Origin: an uncultured Dehalococcoidia bacterium | GTDB taxonomy: Bacteria > Chloroflexota > Dehalococcoidia > Lucifugimonadales > CATOSD01 | Assembly (NCBI GenBank): GCA_951812395.1 | Contig: CATOSD010000001.1 | Location: forward strand, 248,001 to 312,000 | Reading direction: 5' to 3' | DNA length: 64,000 nucleotides | Part shown: in pieces, positions 17,267-26,562 of the stretch | How the letters are laid out: each line of letters begins with the position of its first letter | Position numbering within the stretch: position 1 is the stretch's first letter | The notes under the pieces: model-generated | Database searches by the model: none | Seen by the model: only the letters and a program-made list of their open reading frames with translations | What the model was told of the DNA's origin: nothing | Translations under genes and position numbers: made by a program

Positions 17267-17792
17267 TCGACCACACCCTCAGCCGGCTAAAACTTCATCC
17301 GAGTATATGATTGAGCACCAAACCTGTCAAAGCCGCCCCGCCAAGTCCGTTCCCCCAGCCCGCAATCCCTCGCATTCCATTCCGAGCGTAGCCGAGGAAT
17401 CTAAAGCGCCTGCATTAGCCACCCGACAACCCTCTCCCCTCTTCGTGCCCTTCGTGCCCTTCGTGGATAATCCCAACCCCCTCTTGACCCCACCCGCACA
17501 TCCGTGCTATTCTCTCTCCATGACGCGCCGACACCTCCATTCGCCAACCGCGAACGCTTCCGGTGGGACCACCCGCCGGATGTCCCATGTCCGCCATGTA
17601 TCGTGCCGTTCGTTCCTGAAGTCGCCCCCGGCAAGGTTCCAAACGGCGCGAAACGGCAACCCTTCCAGCTATGAAGTGGAACGGAACGGAACAGAATGGA
17701 ACACATTTCGCCGAAATCCCTCCACCACACGCCCGCTTGACACCGCTCGCGTCGCCGCCCAAGATGGACTCACGACACACAGGAGGCCCATC
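17267..17792. other. Intergenic region between divergent operons, with repeats
   Basis: There is no convincing gene. It contains a copy of the promoter-like repeat (17484-17513) and, at 17665-17712, a CAGCTATGA box followed by tandem GGAAC/GGAACAGAAT pentamers whose inverted copy lies at 42200-42239. Near 17441-17465 there is a short tandem CTTCGTGCC repeat. An open frame crosses the region in phase with pepC, but its codons look unlike protein, and the strong ribosome site lies only at 17781. Confidence 0.6.
17484..17513 (+). promoter_or_regulatory. Promoter-like dispersed repeat ahead of pepC
   Basis: TTGACC (17484-17489), an 18-base spacer containing ACATCCGTGC, and TATTCT (17508-17513). 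The same arrangement recurs at 32138-32167 (TTGACA, 18-base spacer, TATTCT) and on the minus strand at 42715-42743 (TTGACT, 17-base spacer, TACTGT). A partial copy, ACATCCGTGCTATCCT, lies near 54386-54403. The conserved spacer indicates a mobile or duplicated promoter module; its use for pepC is an inference. Confidence 0.5.
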
Positions 17793-19157
17793 GTGAGCAC
17801 AACAACCGCCGCTACCGACAACGACGCGCTCTTGACCGACCGGGACGTATCGCTGCTCCAATCCGACTGGGAGGCCAACCCCTCCTTTCGGCTCATGCAG
17901 AACGTGGTCGCCCAGCACGACGTGAACGACGTCGCCCTCGACCGCGCCCTCATCACCGGCGCCGAGCACAACTTCTCCAACATTCTCGACAGTTGGCAGC
18001 CCACCGACCAAGGCAGGTCCGGCAGGTGCTGGCTCTTCGCCGGCCTCAACCTGTTCCGCGTCGACACGATGAAGGCCCTCGACGTCGAACAGTTTGAATT
18101 CAGCCAGAGCTACATGATGTTCTGGGACAAGATCGAGCGCGCCAACTTCTTCCTCGAGTCGGTCATCGACACCGCCGACCGCCCCACCGGCGACCGCCTC
18201 GTGGACTGGCTGATGGAGGCCCCGGCCCCGGACGCCGGCCAGTGGGACATGTTTATCAACCTGGTGAAGAAGCACGGCGTCGTCCCCAAGTCCGCCATGC
18301 CCGAGACCGAGAGCTCGATGAGCACCATGCGCATGAATTCGTCGCTCTTCTACCTGCTCAGGCAGGGGGCCCAGCGCATACGCGGCCTGTACGCACAGGA
18401 GGCCGGCATCGACGCCATGCGCGAGTCCAAGCGCCAGACGCTCAAGGTCGTCTACCGCGTGCTGTGCATACACCTGGGCACCCCGCCCGCCAGCTTCTTC
18501 TGGCAGTGGAAGGACCGCGAAGGCCGCTTCCACCGCGACGGCGACATCACCCCGCTGGAGTTCGCCCGCAAGTACGTCACCACCCCCTACGACGAGTACG
18601 TCTGCCTGGTGCACGACCCCCGCGAGTCCAGCGAGCCGGGCAGCACCTACACCATCGGCTACCTCGGCAACGTTGTGGGCGGCTCCGCCGTCAAGTACCT
18701 GAACGTGGACATCGAGTTGATGAAGCGCGTGACCCTGGACTCGCTCATCGACGGCCAGGCGGTGTGGATGGGCTGCGACGTCGGAAAGCAGATGCACCGC
18801 GACCAGGGCGTATGGGACGCGGACCTGTTCGACTACGGCGCGGTGTACGGCGCCGACTTCGCGCTGGACAAAGCCGCCCGCATGGAGTACGGCCAGACCC
18901 GCATGACCCACGCGATGCTCTTCACCGGCGTGGACGTGGTGGACGGTAGCCCCCGCCGCTGGCGCGTCGAGAACAGCTACGGGGACGCCATAGGCGACAA
19001 GGGCTTCTGCGTGATGAACGACTCCTGGTTCGACGAGTACATGTTCGAGATCGCCGCCCCCAAGAGCCGGCTGCCGGAAGACCTCCAGCGCGCCCTGGAC
19101 GGCGAACCCATCCCCCTGCCGCCCTGGGACCCCATGGGAGCGCTCGCAATGAGCTAA
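17793..19157 (+). CDS. pepC: Aminopeptidase C / bleomycin hydrolase (peptidase C1B)
   Basis: This 454-residue cytoplasmic cysteine peptidase has its active-site cysteine in QGRSGRCWLFAGLNLF, its histidine in MTHAMLFTGVDVV and its asparagine in WRVENSYGD. These are the three catalytic positions of the C1B family, which forms hexameric barrels that trim peptides from the N-terminus. The GTG at 17793 is chosen because AGGAGG lies at 17781-17786, 6 bases before it. It is followed by hairpin repeats (19225-19280) and then the convergent oxidase gene. Confidence 0.93.
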   Translation: MSTTTAATDNDALLTDRDVSLLQSDWEANPSFRLMQNVVAQHDVNDVALDRALITGAEHNFSNILDSWQPTDQGRSGRCWLFAGLNLFRVDTMKALDVEQFEFSQSYMMFWDKIERANFFLESVIDTADRPTGDRLVDWLMEAPAPDAGQWDMFINLVKKHGVVPKSAMPETESSMSTMRMNSSLFYLLRQGAQRIRGLYAQEAGIDAMRESKRQTLKVVYRVLCIHLGTPPASFFWQWKDREGRFHRDGDITPLEFARKYVTTPYDEYVCLVHDPRESSEPGSTYTIGYLGNVVGGSAVKYLNVDIELMKRVTLDSLIDGQAVWMGCDVGKQMHRDQGVWDADLFDYGAVYGADFALDKAARMEYGQTRMTHAMLFTGVDVVDGSPRRWRVENSYGDAIGDKGFCVMNDSWFDEYMFEIAAPKSRLPEDLQRALDGEPIPLPPWDPMGALAMS

Positions 19158-19224
19158 CGAAAGCCCCTTCTCCCTCGTAGGGGCTAACAGGGGTAATTGC
19201 TATGAGAGAGCCTTCCGGATTGTC

Positions 19225-19280
19225 CCTTCCCCCTCGCAGGGGGAAGGTCAGGATGGGCGCGCCCCGTATTCGATACGGGG
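19225..19280. repeat. Two hairpin repeats between convergent genes
   Basis: The first hairpin (19225-19247) has a 10-base stem, CCTTCCCCCT/AGGGGGAAGG, around a CGC loop. The second (19262-19280) is CCCCGTAT-TCG-ATACGGGG. The first belongs to a family also found at 25924-25946, 41082-41104, 44778-44800 and 46112-46134. The position between convergent pepC and the oxidase gene suits a bidirectional terminator, although no U-tract follows. Confidence 0.7.
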
Positions 19281-19295
19281 ATGGGGGTGCACCCT

Positions 19296-20408
19296 CTAGG
19301 AGCAGAACCGCGCCGGGTCCAGCCCCTCTATCTCCACGTCGGTTGAGCCGCGCGTGATCAGTTCCATCACGACCTTCGCCATGCCCGGCCCCAGCATGAT
19401 GCCCTGGCGTCCGCCGGCCGTCGCCACGAACGCGCCCTCCGTGCCCGGCGCGCGGCCAAGCAGCATCTGCCCGTCCGACGACACCGGCCGCAGACACGCG
19501 GTCTGCTGCGCGAGCCGCGCGTCCTCCAGCGACGGCACCATCTTCAGCAGCGACGCCATTATCTTGTCCCGCGCCGCCGCCGTCGGCCTGTCGTCGAACC
19601 CCGCCTCTTCTTCCGTCGTGCCGGTCCACAGCAGCCCGTCCGGCTTGGTGGTGGCGTAGTCGCCCGCATATCCCAGTGAACACCGGAAGGGGTCGCCCGG
19701 CGCCTGCAATCGCAGTATCTGCCCCTTCAGCGGACGTACCGGCACCGGCACGCCCAGCCACTCCGCTGCCTGGGCACTCCACGGCCCCATGGCCAACACC
19801 ACCGTCTCGCACGCTATCTCGCCGCCCTCCAACGCCACTCCGCGCACCCTCCCCCCTACCACGCGCAGCCCCGTAACCGTACCGTGCCGCACCGTCGCTC
19901 CCTCGCGCTCGGCCGCCTGCACCAGCGCCAGCGTCAGGCGGTAAGGCTCCACGTCGCCCCCGCCCTCCACGTACACCCCGCCAATCGCCTCTGGATTAAC
20001 CCTCGGCTCAATCTCGAACACTTCCTTCGCGTCCACCCACCTCACCGACGGCCCCTCCTCGTGCCGCCGCCAATCCAGGCTCGCCCGGAGTTGCGCCGCC
20101 TCCTCGTCGGCGAACGCCAGCGAGAGCGACGGCCTCAGCCGGAACTCCGTGTTAACGCCCGTCTCCTCCGGCAGCTCAGTGCCGAACCGTTCGTGCAGCC
20201 GCCACGACTCCGCGAGCACCGGCACGTTGGGTCCCGTACCCCTCGGCCTGCTCAGCCCACCGTAGGCGAACCCCGACGCGTGGCTCCCCACCGAGTCCTT
20301 CTCCACGATGACGCTGCTCACACCCTCCTTGGCGAGCAGGTACGCGGTGGACACGCCAACTATGCCGCCGCCTACGATAACGACGTCCGCCGAAGTCGAA
20401 CTGACCAT
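19296..20408 (-). CDS. FAD-dependent D-amino-acid/glycine oxidase family protein
   Basis: This 370-residue protein begins with a dinucleotide-binding fold, VVIVGGGIVGVSTAYLL (GxGxxG), with an acidic strand end (VIVEKDSVG). It continues through the DAO-family body and ends with GRQGIMLGPGMAKVVMELI, where the FAD-binding C-terminal segment lies. DAO-family enzymes oxidise glycine, sarcosine, proline or D-amino acids to imino acids. No signal peptide is present. It stands alone on the minus strand. The substrate cannot be told from the sequence. Confidence 0.85.
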   Translation of the reverse strand: MVSSTSADVVIVGGGIVGVSTAYLLAKEGVSSVIVEKDSVGSHASGFAYGGLSRPRGTGPNVPVLAESWRLHERFGTELPEETGVNTEFRLRPSLSLAFADEEAAQLRASLDWRRHEEGPSVRWVDAKEVFEIEPRVNPEAIGGVYVEGGGDVEPYRLTLALVQAAEREGATVRHGTVTGLRVVGGRVRGVALEGGEIACETVVLAMGPWSAQAAEWLGVPVPVRPLKGQILRLQAPGDPFRCSLGYAGDYATTKPDGLLWTGTTEEEAGFDDRPTAAARDKIMASLLKMVPSLEDARLAQQTACLRPVSSDGQMLLGRAPGTEGAFVATAGGRQGIMLGPGMAKVVMELITRGSTDVEIEGLDPARFCS

Positions 20409-20664
20409 ATCTGGCAGTCTCCTATTCTTATCTATTGCGATTTTGGGGCAAGTATAGTGATGGGGGGCAGGCGCGTCAAAGCGGCCTCGTGCGCTTCAGC
20501 CATGCCGGTCTCGCTACGGCATCGAGCTGCCGTAGCGCGTACTCTGAACGCCGACGGTCGCCAAACAGCCTAACTTTCTTCACAATTCTTCGTTATAGTG
20601 TTGTCTAACGCATTCCCGGTCATCCGTCCGGCGAGAGTCCGGGCGAGCAGATGAAGGACGTGGA

Positions 20665-22773
20665 TTGGACTGGCTGAAACGTATATCCGCGGCGCAGATC
20701 GCCATGCTGGTGCTGACGCCGGTACTGGTGTTCGGCGGCATCCTGGCAGGTTACTACTGGTTCTACGACCGCGCCGAAGGGGAGGAAGCCGAAACCGACC
20801 TGCAGGTGCCCGTGCGCCGGGGCAACCTGGTCAATGAGGTCTCCATCAGTGGCAGCCTGGTGTATCCCAACCGCGAGTCGGTGAGCTTCGACGTAGAGGG
20901 CGTGATTGGCGAAATCCTGGTGGAAGAGGGCGATCGGGTCAACGAAGGCGAACTGCTGGCGCGCCTGGACCGCGAGAGCGTATCCGCGTTGGAACGCGCG
21001 GCGGCAAAGGCCAGGGTGGACGTGCGTGACGCCGAGCAGGCGCTGGAAGACGCGGCGGCGCCCCATTCCGCGCTCGAATTCGCAAAGGCCGAGGCCGCCA
21101 TTTCCGACGCCCTGCTCGCATACCGCGACGCCCAGGAGGCCTACGACAACATCGGCGTGGTCACCGATTACGACCTGGCAAAGGCCCGCGAGAAGGTCGC
21201 CGCCGAGCGGCTGGCGCTCTCCCAAGCAGAAGACGCGCTTGCCGAAACGTTAGCCGGAGCCGACACGGACGACATAGCCGACGCCCATTCCAACATACGC
21301 ACCGTTACCACCAACCTCGACAATGTGGAGCGGGACGAGGAGTTGGCGCGCCGCGAGTGGGACCGTAAGCTGGACGCCGCCCGGGACGCCGTGCAAACCT
21401 CTCTGGACACCCAGAGGGACTACTACCAGAAGTGGTTTGGCGTTCAGCTCGATGACGAGGATATCGCCAGGGGTCTGGACGCTGTTCTAGAGTCCTGGGG
21501 CGTCGACCTGGAGTCGCTGTTCGACCCCAACTCAGTGGGGGCGCTGGACCGCCTTCCCGCTCCCGACGGCGCCCTGGCCCCTTCGGCGGTCCCCTGGGAC
21601 CAGAACACCGTCATCTTCTGGCTTAAGCTGTACCCCGGCAACATCGCAACCACGTGCGAGGAGCCGCTCAGGACCGACACCATTTGCGTAAGGTCGGACT
21701 TTGACGGCGCCTGGGATGCGTACACGGAGAGGCTGTCGGAGTTGAGCGACCTGGAATTGCAGGCTACGCGGGCGCTGTCTGCCCTCGAGGAGACGGTCAC
21801 CAGCGCGAGCGAAAAGCTGTTCAACGCACAGTACGCCCTGGCCGACGTACTGGCAGCGCCGGACTTGGTGGATCTGGAACACAAGCGAAAGGCCCTGGAA
21901 CTCGCCGGGGAGGCCGTCAGCGTGGCCGAGCAGGAGCTCGAAGACCTGCAGAACGGACCTGATCCCCTTGACGTAGACGCCGCGATCGTGAACGTGGCCC
22001 TGAAGGCCGCGGCGCTCGAACAGGCGCGAGAGGACCTACAGGAATTGCGGCGCGAGGCAGACCCCCTCGACATCGCCCTGCTGCGGGTCGACGCCGAGGC
22101 CGCGCGCACCGCCCTATCCGGCGCGGTCACCGACCTCGAATCGGTCGTCCTGCGCGCGCCGTGGAGCGGCATCGTCTCCGAGATTCAGTCGGAAGAGGGC
22201 CAGCAGGTGAGGGTAGGCGACGCGATTGTTCAGATGGTCGACCCCAGCGTCGTGGAGATGTCCGGCATAGTGGACGAAATCGACGTGCTCTACCTGCGGG
22301 AGGGCGCCGCCGCCACCGTGCACCTCGAGGCTCTGCAGGGCCAGACGCTGGCCGGCGTGGTGTCGAGTATAGCAACCGAGCCGAACAGCCAGCAGGGCGT
22401 AGTGAGCTACCCGCTCGACGTCACGCTGGAGACCACCACTGGCCTACAACTGCTGGAGGGCCTCAGCGCCGTCGCCAGCGTCGTAATCAGGGAAGAGAAC
22501 GACGTGCTGCTCATCCCGCTCCAGGCGCTGCACGGCACCTTCGACCGGCCTGCGGTGCGCATACTTAGCGAAGGCGGAGAGGTCGAGCTGAGGGAGATCG
22601 TCCTTGGCAACAGCGACGACTTCTGGACCGTGGTGGAAGGCGGCCTCAGCGAGGGCGAGACGCTGCTGATGCAGTCGCAGGACGCATCCGAATCGTTCTT
22701 CGGATTCGGACGAGGGTTCGGCGGCGGCGCGACCCGCACCCTCGTCGCTCCCGCCGGCGGTGGCAGGCGCTAG
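20665..22773 (+). CDS. MacA-like periplasmic adaptor of an efflux ABC transporter
   Basis: This 702-residue protein has one N-terminal membrane anchor (about residues 12-32) and a biotinyl-lipoyl half (VSFDVEGVIGEILVEEGDRV). A very long alpha-helical coiled-coil hairpin (about 100-480) follows, then the returning lipoyl half (LRAPWSGIVSEIQSEEGQQV) and beta-barrel/membrane-proximal domains. It is longer than usual because the hairpin contains a non-coiled insert (about residues 245-350, with two cysteines in ATTCEEPLRTDTICV). The TTG at 20665 follows AAGGA; the ATG at 20651 is out of frame. It is the first gene of a MacA-MacB-type operon. Confidence 0.85.
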   Translation: MDWLKRISAAQIAMLVLTPVLVFGGILAGYYWFYDRAEGEEAETDLQVPVRRGNLVNEVSISGSLVYPNRESVSFDVEGVIGEILVEEGDRVNEGELLARLDRESVSALERAAAKARVDVRDAEQALEDAAAPHSALEFAKAEAAISDALLAYRDAQEAYDNIGVVTDYDLAKAREKVAAERLALSQAEDALAETLAGADTDDIADAHSNIRTVTTNLDNVERDEELARREWDRKLDAARDAVQTSLDTQRDYYQKWFGVQLDDEDIARGLDAVLESWGVDLESLFDPNSVGALDRLPAPDGALAPSAVPWDQNTVIFWLKLYPGNIATTCEEPLRTDTICVRSDFDGAWDAYTERLSELSDLELQATRALSALEETVTSASEKLFNAQYALADVLAAPDLVDLEHKRKALELAGEAVSVAEQELEDLQNGPDPLDVDAAIVNVALKAAALEQAREDLQELRREADPLDIALLRVDAEAARTALSGAVTDLESVVLRAPWSGIVSEIQSEEGQQVRVGDAIVQMVDPSVVEMSGIVDEIDVLYLREGAAATVHLEALQGQTLAGVVSSIATEPNSQQGVVSYPLDVTLETTTGLQLLEGLSAVASVVIREENDVLLIPLQALHGTFDRPAVRILSEGGEVELREIVLGNSDDFWTVVEGGLSEGETLLMQSQDASESFFGFGRGFGGGATRTLVAPAGGGRR

Positions 22774-22831
22774 CCCTGGGTGAGGGCGAGCCTGGCGGTA
22801 TGCACACGGCAAAGGTAACAGGTACGCAAGC

Positions 22832-23533
22832 GTGATCAGGCTGCAGGACGTATCCAAGATCTACCGGATGGGCAACGTGGAAGTTGCCGCGCTTCAGGGC
22901 GTCAGCATATTCATCGAGCAGGGCGAGATGGCCGCCATAATGGGGCCGTCCGGTTCCGGCAAGTCCACCATGATGAACATCATCGGCTGCCTCGACGTGC
23001 CCACCTCCGGCAGCTACACGCTGGAGGACGAGGACGTCGGCGGTATGAGCGACGATCGGCTCGCCGAGATTCGCAACAGCAAGATTGGCTTCGTCTTCCA
23101 GACCTACAACCTGCTGCCGAGACTGTCCGCGCTCGCCAACGTGGAACTGCCGCTCCTGTACGGCAGCCGCAGGAACCGACGGCAGCGCGCGCTGGAGGCG
23201 CTCGACCGTGTGGGGCTGGCAGACAGGGTCTCCCACAAGCCCACCGAGCTTTCGGGCGGACAGCAGCAGCGCGTAGGCATCGCGCGGGCGCTGGTCAAAC
23301 GGCCATCTATTCTGATGGCCGACGAGCCGACTGGCAACCTCGACAGCCGCTCCAGTGAGGAGATTCTCGCCATTCTGCAGCGGCTCAACCGCGAAGAGGG
23401 CATGACGGTGATCCTGGTCACGCACGAGGCCCCCATTGCCGCCCGAGCCCAGCGCGTACTGTCGATGCTGGACGGGCGCGTGGTCAGCGACGAGCTCCAG
23501 TCCGTCACCGAACCGGCGTGGGGTCCCCGGTGA
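22832..23533 (+). CDS. MacB/LolD-type ABC transporter ATPase
   Basis: This 233-residue ATPase has Walker A GPSGSGKSTMMN, the Q-loop FQTYNLLPRL, the signature LSGGQQQRVGIARAL, Walker B ILMADEPTGNLD and the switch histidine in VTHEA. It is the most typical subunit of the operon. GTG start at 22832. The stop overlaps the permease start by 4 bases (GTGA). With the adaptor upstream and the FtsX-like permease downstream it forms a tripartite-type exporter, or, in a bacterium with one membrane, an adaptor-assisted exporter. Confidence 0.93.
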   Translation: MIRLQDVSKIYRMGNVEVAALQGVSIFIEQGEMAAIMGPSGSGKSTMMNIIGCLDVPTSGSYTLEDEDVGGMSDDRLAEIRNSKIGFVFQTYNLLPRLSALANVELPLLYGSRRNRRQRALEALDRVGLADRVSHKPTELSGGQQQRVGIARALVKRPSILMADEPTGNLDSRSSEEILAILQRLNREEGMTVILVTHEAPIAARAQRVLSMLDGRVVSDELQSVTEPAWGPR

Positions 23534-24777
23534 CGCCTGCCGACGTTCTCAGGACGGCCTTCGTTTCGCTGGGCGCGAACAAGCTGCGGGCCGTGCTGAC
23601 GCTGCTCGGCATCGTCATCGGCGTCAGCGCGGTCATAACGCTCATGTCGCTCGGAAGAGGCGCCCAGGAGTCCATAACCTCCCGCATCGAAGGGTTGGGC
23701 ACCAACCTTCTCTTCGTGCGACCTGGCGAGTCCACCGCCGGCGGCGCCTTCGGCGGGCTGGGCAGCGCGAACACGCTGACATTGGGGGACGCCTACGCCC
23801 TCGTGGACGCGCAGGCCGCGCCGTCCGTGGCTGCTGTCGCGCCCGAGATTCGCACCAGCGGCCAGGTGGTCGCCATGGGCAACAACACCTTCACCCAGAT
23901 TGTGGGCGTGACGCCGGAATACGAGGCCGTGCGCAACTCTCCCGTCGAGCAGGGCCAGTTCATATCCGAGGCCCACGTCAGAAACCGCTCCGAAGTCGCG
24001 GTGCTGGGCGCGCCCATCGCCGAGCAGCTATTCGGATTCCGAAGCCCAATCGGCCAGCACATGCGAATAAACGGACGGGATTTCACCGTCATTGGCGTGC
24101 TACCCAGCCAGGGCGGCGGATTCTTCGGAATCTTCGGCAACGAGGTGCTCGTTCCCATTACCACCGCCTACTACCGGCTCGCCTTCGAGCGCACGGTTCA
24201 GGGCGACGTGATCGTCGACTCCATCAACGTCAGCGCGAAGGACGACACCGCGTCCCAGGACACCATAAACGAGATTACGGCGGTGCTGCGGCTACGCCAC
24301 CGGCTGACCGACGAGAACGACTTCACAGTAACCAGCCAGGAAGAGACTATCGAGGCGCTGGAGGAGACCACCAACACCTTCGTGGTGTTCCTGGGAGCGA
24401 TAGCCGGCATATCGCTACTCGTGGGCGGCATCGGCGTTATGAACATAATGCTGGTGTCAGTCACCGAGCGCACCCGCGAGATCGGCATACGCAAGGCGAT
24501 GGGGGCCAAGCGGCGGGACGTGATGTTGCAGTTCCTGACGGAGGCCACGCTGCTCAGCGTCGGCGGCGGAGCGGTCGGCGTCGTCGCGGGCCTCGCGCTG
24601 TCGCGCGCGCTGGACGGGCGCGACCTGATCGGCACCGGCGCGTTCGAGACCAGCTTCAGCGGCGACATCGCCGTGCTGGCCATCGTAGTCTCCGCGGCGA
24701 TCGGCATATTCTTCGGCCTCTATCCCGCGGTGCGAGCCGCGAGCCTCCACCCCATAGACGCGCTGCGCCACGAGTAG
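23530..24777 (+). CDS. MacB/FtsX-type ABC transporter permease
   Basis: This 415-residue protein has four transmembrane helices: one N-terminal (LRAVLTLLGIVIGVSAVITL) and three C-terminal (FLGAIAGISLLVGGIGVMN, the SVGGGAVGVVAGLAL region, and AVLAIVVSAAIGIFFGLYPA). They flank a large extracytoplasmic MacB domain. The RTREIGIRKAMGAKRRDV coupling motif is intact. The GTG at 23530 overlaps the ATPase stop; an in-frame GTG at 23518 is also possible. The substrate is unknown (macrolides, peptides and lipids are family options). Confidence 0.92.
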   Translation: MTPADVLRTAFVSLGANKLRAVLTLLGIVIGVSAVITLMSLGRGAQESITSRIEGLGTNLLFVRPGESTAGGAFGGLGSANTLTLGDAYALVDAQAAPSVAAVAPEIRTSGQVVAMGNNTFTQIVGVTPEYEAVRNSPVEQGQFISEAHVRNRSEVAVLGAPIAEQLFGFRSPIGQHMRINGRDFTVIGVLPSQGGGFFGIFGNEVLVPITTAYYRLAFERTVQGDVIVDSINVSAKDDTASQDTINEITAVLRLRHRLTDENDFTVTSQEETIEALEETTNTFVVFLGAIAGISLLVGGIGVMNIMLVSVTERTREIGIRKAMGAKRRDVMLQFLTEATLLSVGGGAVGVVAGLALSRALDGRDLIGTGAFETSFSGDIAVLAIVVSAAIGIFFGLYPAVRAASLHPIDALRHE

Positions 24778-24825
24778 AACCACAATGCTCTGCCGCAATC
24801 GAAAACCACGACAAGAGAGACTGCA

Positions 24826-25794
24826 ATGAACGGGCGAATATTCTTCCTCCTGCTGATAGTGGTGGCAGTTATCGGCGTCGCAGCCGCCGCTGGCGTTATC
24901 GCGTACTTGGAGCGCGGCGACAATGAAAGCCAGACCACGCTCGCGGAACTGCCGGAGGCTCCCGCCGGAGCTCGGATTGGCGCCGCTTCCGAGCCTGCCG
25001 CCTCCCCGGACGGCGCCTCCGAGTCCACACTCGCGGCGGTCGAGGCGCTGGCGGGCACTGTCGAGAGCGTCGAGGAAAGCAGCCTGACTCTCGCCATCAC
25101 CGAGGGCGCCGAGACTGTTGTCGTCGATGAGGACACGCAGTTTACGCTGTTTCTCGACCGCTCTCCGGAAGACCTCGAAGAGGGCGCGAGCGTCACGCTG
25201 ATGGGACAGCGGGACGAGCAGGGTGAGATGCGCGCCGCAGTGCTGCTGTTGGGGGACGCCGGAGCCGGAGCGTTCGGAGGCCTTGCCGGAGCGTTCGGGG
25301 GCGAAGGCCTCCAGGCGGGCGGCAGGCAGATCAGCCCCGAGGACCTCGCCTCCCTGCGCGCGCAGCTAGGCGCCCTGGCCGGCGCGGGCGAAGGCGGCCA
25401 GATTCCACCTGAGGCCCGGGAGCGGCTCCGGGCGCTCGCGGCGCAGCCGGGAGGCGGTGGCGGCGACGGGGGACTCGGCGCGGGCGCCGGATTCGCCCGG
25501 CGCGGCGGCGTAGGCGGCACGATCACCCAGGTGGGCGATGGCCGGATCACCATCGACACCGACCGCGGGCCGGTTGAGGCAATCCTGGACGAGGAGACGC
25601 GGGTGATCGAGGTCACCGGCGAGGGTACGCTGGCCGACCTGCCCGTCGGCGCCCAAGTGACCGCGGTGGGCAGCCGCGACAACGAGGGGGCCTTCCACGC
25701 CGCGCAGGTTGCCATGACTCCCGACTTCGGCGAGACGCTGGGCGGCCTGTTGAGCCCCGGCGGCCGCCAACAGGAAGGCTCAACCGGCCCCTAA
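24826..25794 (+). CDS. Membrane-anchored protein with two DUF5666-like beta repeats
   Basis: This 322-residue protein has one N-terminal helix (FFLLLIVVAVIGVAAAAGVIAYL) and then two homologous OB-like repeats. The first is around residues 70-145 (AGTVESVEESSLTLAI, VDEDTQFTLF, EGASVTLMGQRD). The second is around 225-310 (GGTITQVGDGRITIDT, LDEETRVIEV, VGAQVTAVGSRD). A Gly/Ala-rich linker connects them. It follows the permease gene by 48 bases and is likely its operon partner. The function is unknown; an extracytoplasmic accessory to the exporter is the natural guess. Confidence 0.7.
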   Translation: MNGRIFFLLLIVVAVIGVAAAAGVIAYLERGDNESQTTLAELPEAPAGARIGAASEPAASPDGASESTLAAVEALAGTVESVEESSLTLAITEGAETVVVDEDTQFTLFLDRSPEDLEEGASVTLMGQRDEQGEMRAAVLLLGDAGAGAFGGLAGAFGGEGLQAGGRQISPEDLASLRAQLGALAGAGEGGQIPPEARERLRALAAQPGGGGGDGGLGAGAGFARRGGVGGTITQVGDGRITIDTDRGPVEAILDEETRVIEVTGEGTLADLPVGAQVTAVGSRDNEGAFHAAQVAMTPDFGETLGGLLSPGGRQQEGSTGP

Positions 25795-25800
25795 CACCCC

Positions 25801-25960
25801 CTGAGCCTGCCGAAGTGCCAGGACGGGTGTGAAAGAGTCCCCTCTCCCCCGCGTGGGAGAGGGTTAGTGCCTGCCCTGAGCTTGTCGAAGGGGTGAGCGG
25901 GCCTCCCGCGCCGCCGCCAAGTCCCTTCCCCCTCGCAGGGGGAAGGTCAGGATGGGGGTG
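25801..25960. repeat. Cluster of small palindromic repeats
   Basis: It contains a partial and a full copy of the CCTGCCCTGAGC-type repeat (the full copy is 25870-25890). It also has a CCCTCTCCC/GGGAGAGGG hairpin near 25840-25865 and a copy of the CCTTCCCCCT/AGGGGGAAGG hairpin (25924-25946). The cluster lies between the convergent DUF5666-like and PH-domain genes, where it may end both transcripts. Confidence 0.7.
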
Positions 25961-25974
25961 TGTCAAGCGCGGAG

Positions 25975-26304
25975 CTACGCCACAAGCTCCCGCAGCGTCG
26001 CCGCCACCAGCCCCGGATCGTCAATCTCCCCCATCCGCACCTTGTGCCGCGCGCCAATCCCGCTCGCCACCAGCACGCTCCCCCGGCCCGTGAGCGTCTC
26101 GACGAACCCCCTCGTCTCCGAGATGGAGTTGATGGCGTTCACCGGTATCTCGGTGGTATCCAGCCAGATGAACCGGTACATGTGCACCGCGCGCCGGCTT
26201 GTCACGTAGTAGGTGGTGTCGTGATTCACCCAGTACTTGATGACCCCACGAAAGAACATGTACATGCCGAACAAAAATGGCCCCATCGGACACCAAAGGA
26301 GCAT
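25975..26304 (-). CDS. Bacterial PH-domain membrane protein
   Basis: This 109-residue protein has a short hydrophobic N-terminus (WCPMGPFLFGMYMFFRGVIKY) followed by YYVTSRRAVHMYRFIWLDTTEIPVNAINSI. That is the strand pattern of bacterial PH (DUF304-like) domains, which sit on the membrane. It is short for the family, which often has two helices before the domain, so the N-terminus may be reduced. The 258 bases upstream (26305-26562) show no supported gene. Confidence 0.65.
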   Translation of the reverse strand: MLLWCPMGPFLFGMYMFFRGVIKYWVNHDTTYYVTSRRAVHMYRFIWLDTTEIPVNAINSISETRGFVETLTGRGSVLVASGIGARHKVRMGEIDDPGLVAATLRELVA

Positions 26305-26562
26305 TCTTGGTCAACCCTCCTTGCGTCGAATGCCTCTGACCGAGGGTCGGGGGCGAGCGCCGCCTCCGGTCGATTGGGACGCCCGGGGACGTACTGCGCG
26401 AAGTCAATGACCGGTTTGTGTCGCTGCTCTGACGCGGCGATTCGGACGAGGGGATGGCGGGCGTCCACTTACCGGTGGGGAGGTGAGAAGAAAGAGACAG
26501 GCTCCGGTGGAGTCAGTCCATCGGGGCCTGTCGTTTCTGGGGTTGCTTGCCGTCTTCGTCAT

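Noticed and set aside
17196..17792. N-terminal extension of pepC
   Set aside because: It spans dispersed repeats and a promoter-like motif; AGGAGG before GTG 17793 fixes the start.
17415..18911. 498-codon minus-strand frame opposite pepC
   Set aside because: It covers the peptidase gene, which has all catalytic residues; the frame shows no motifs.
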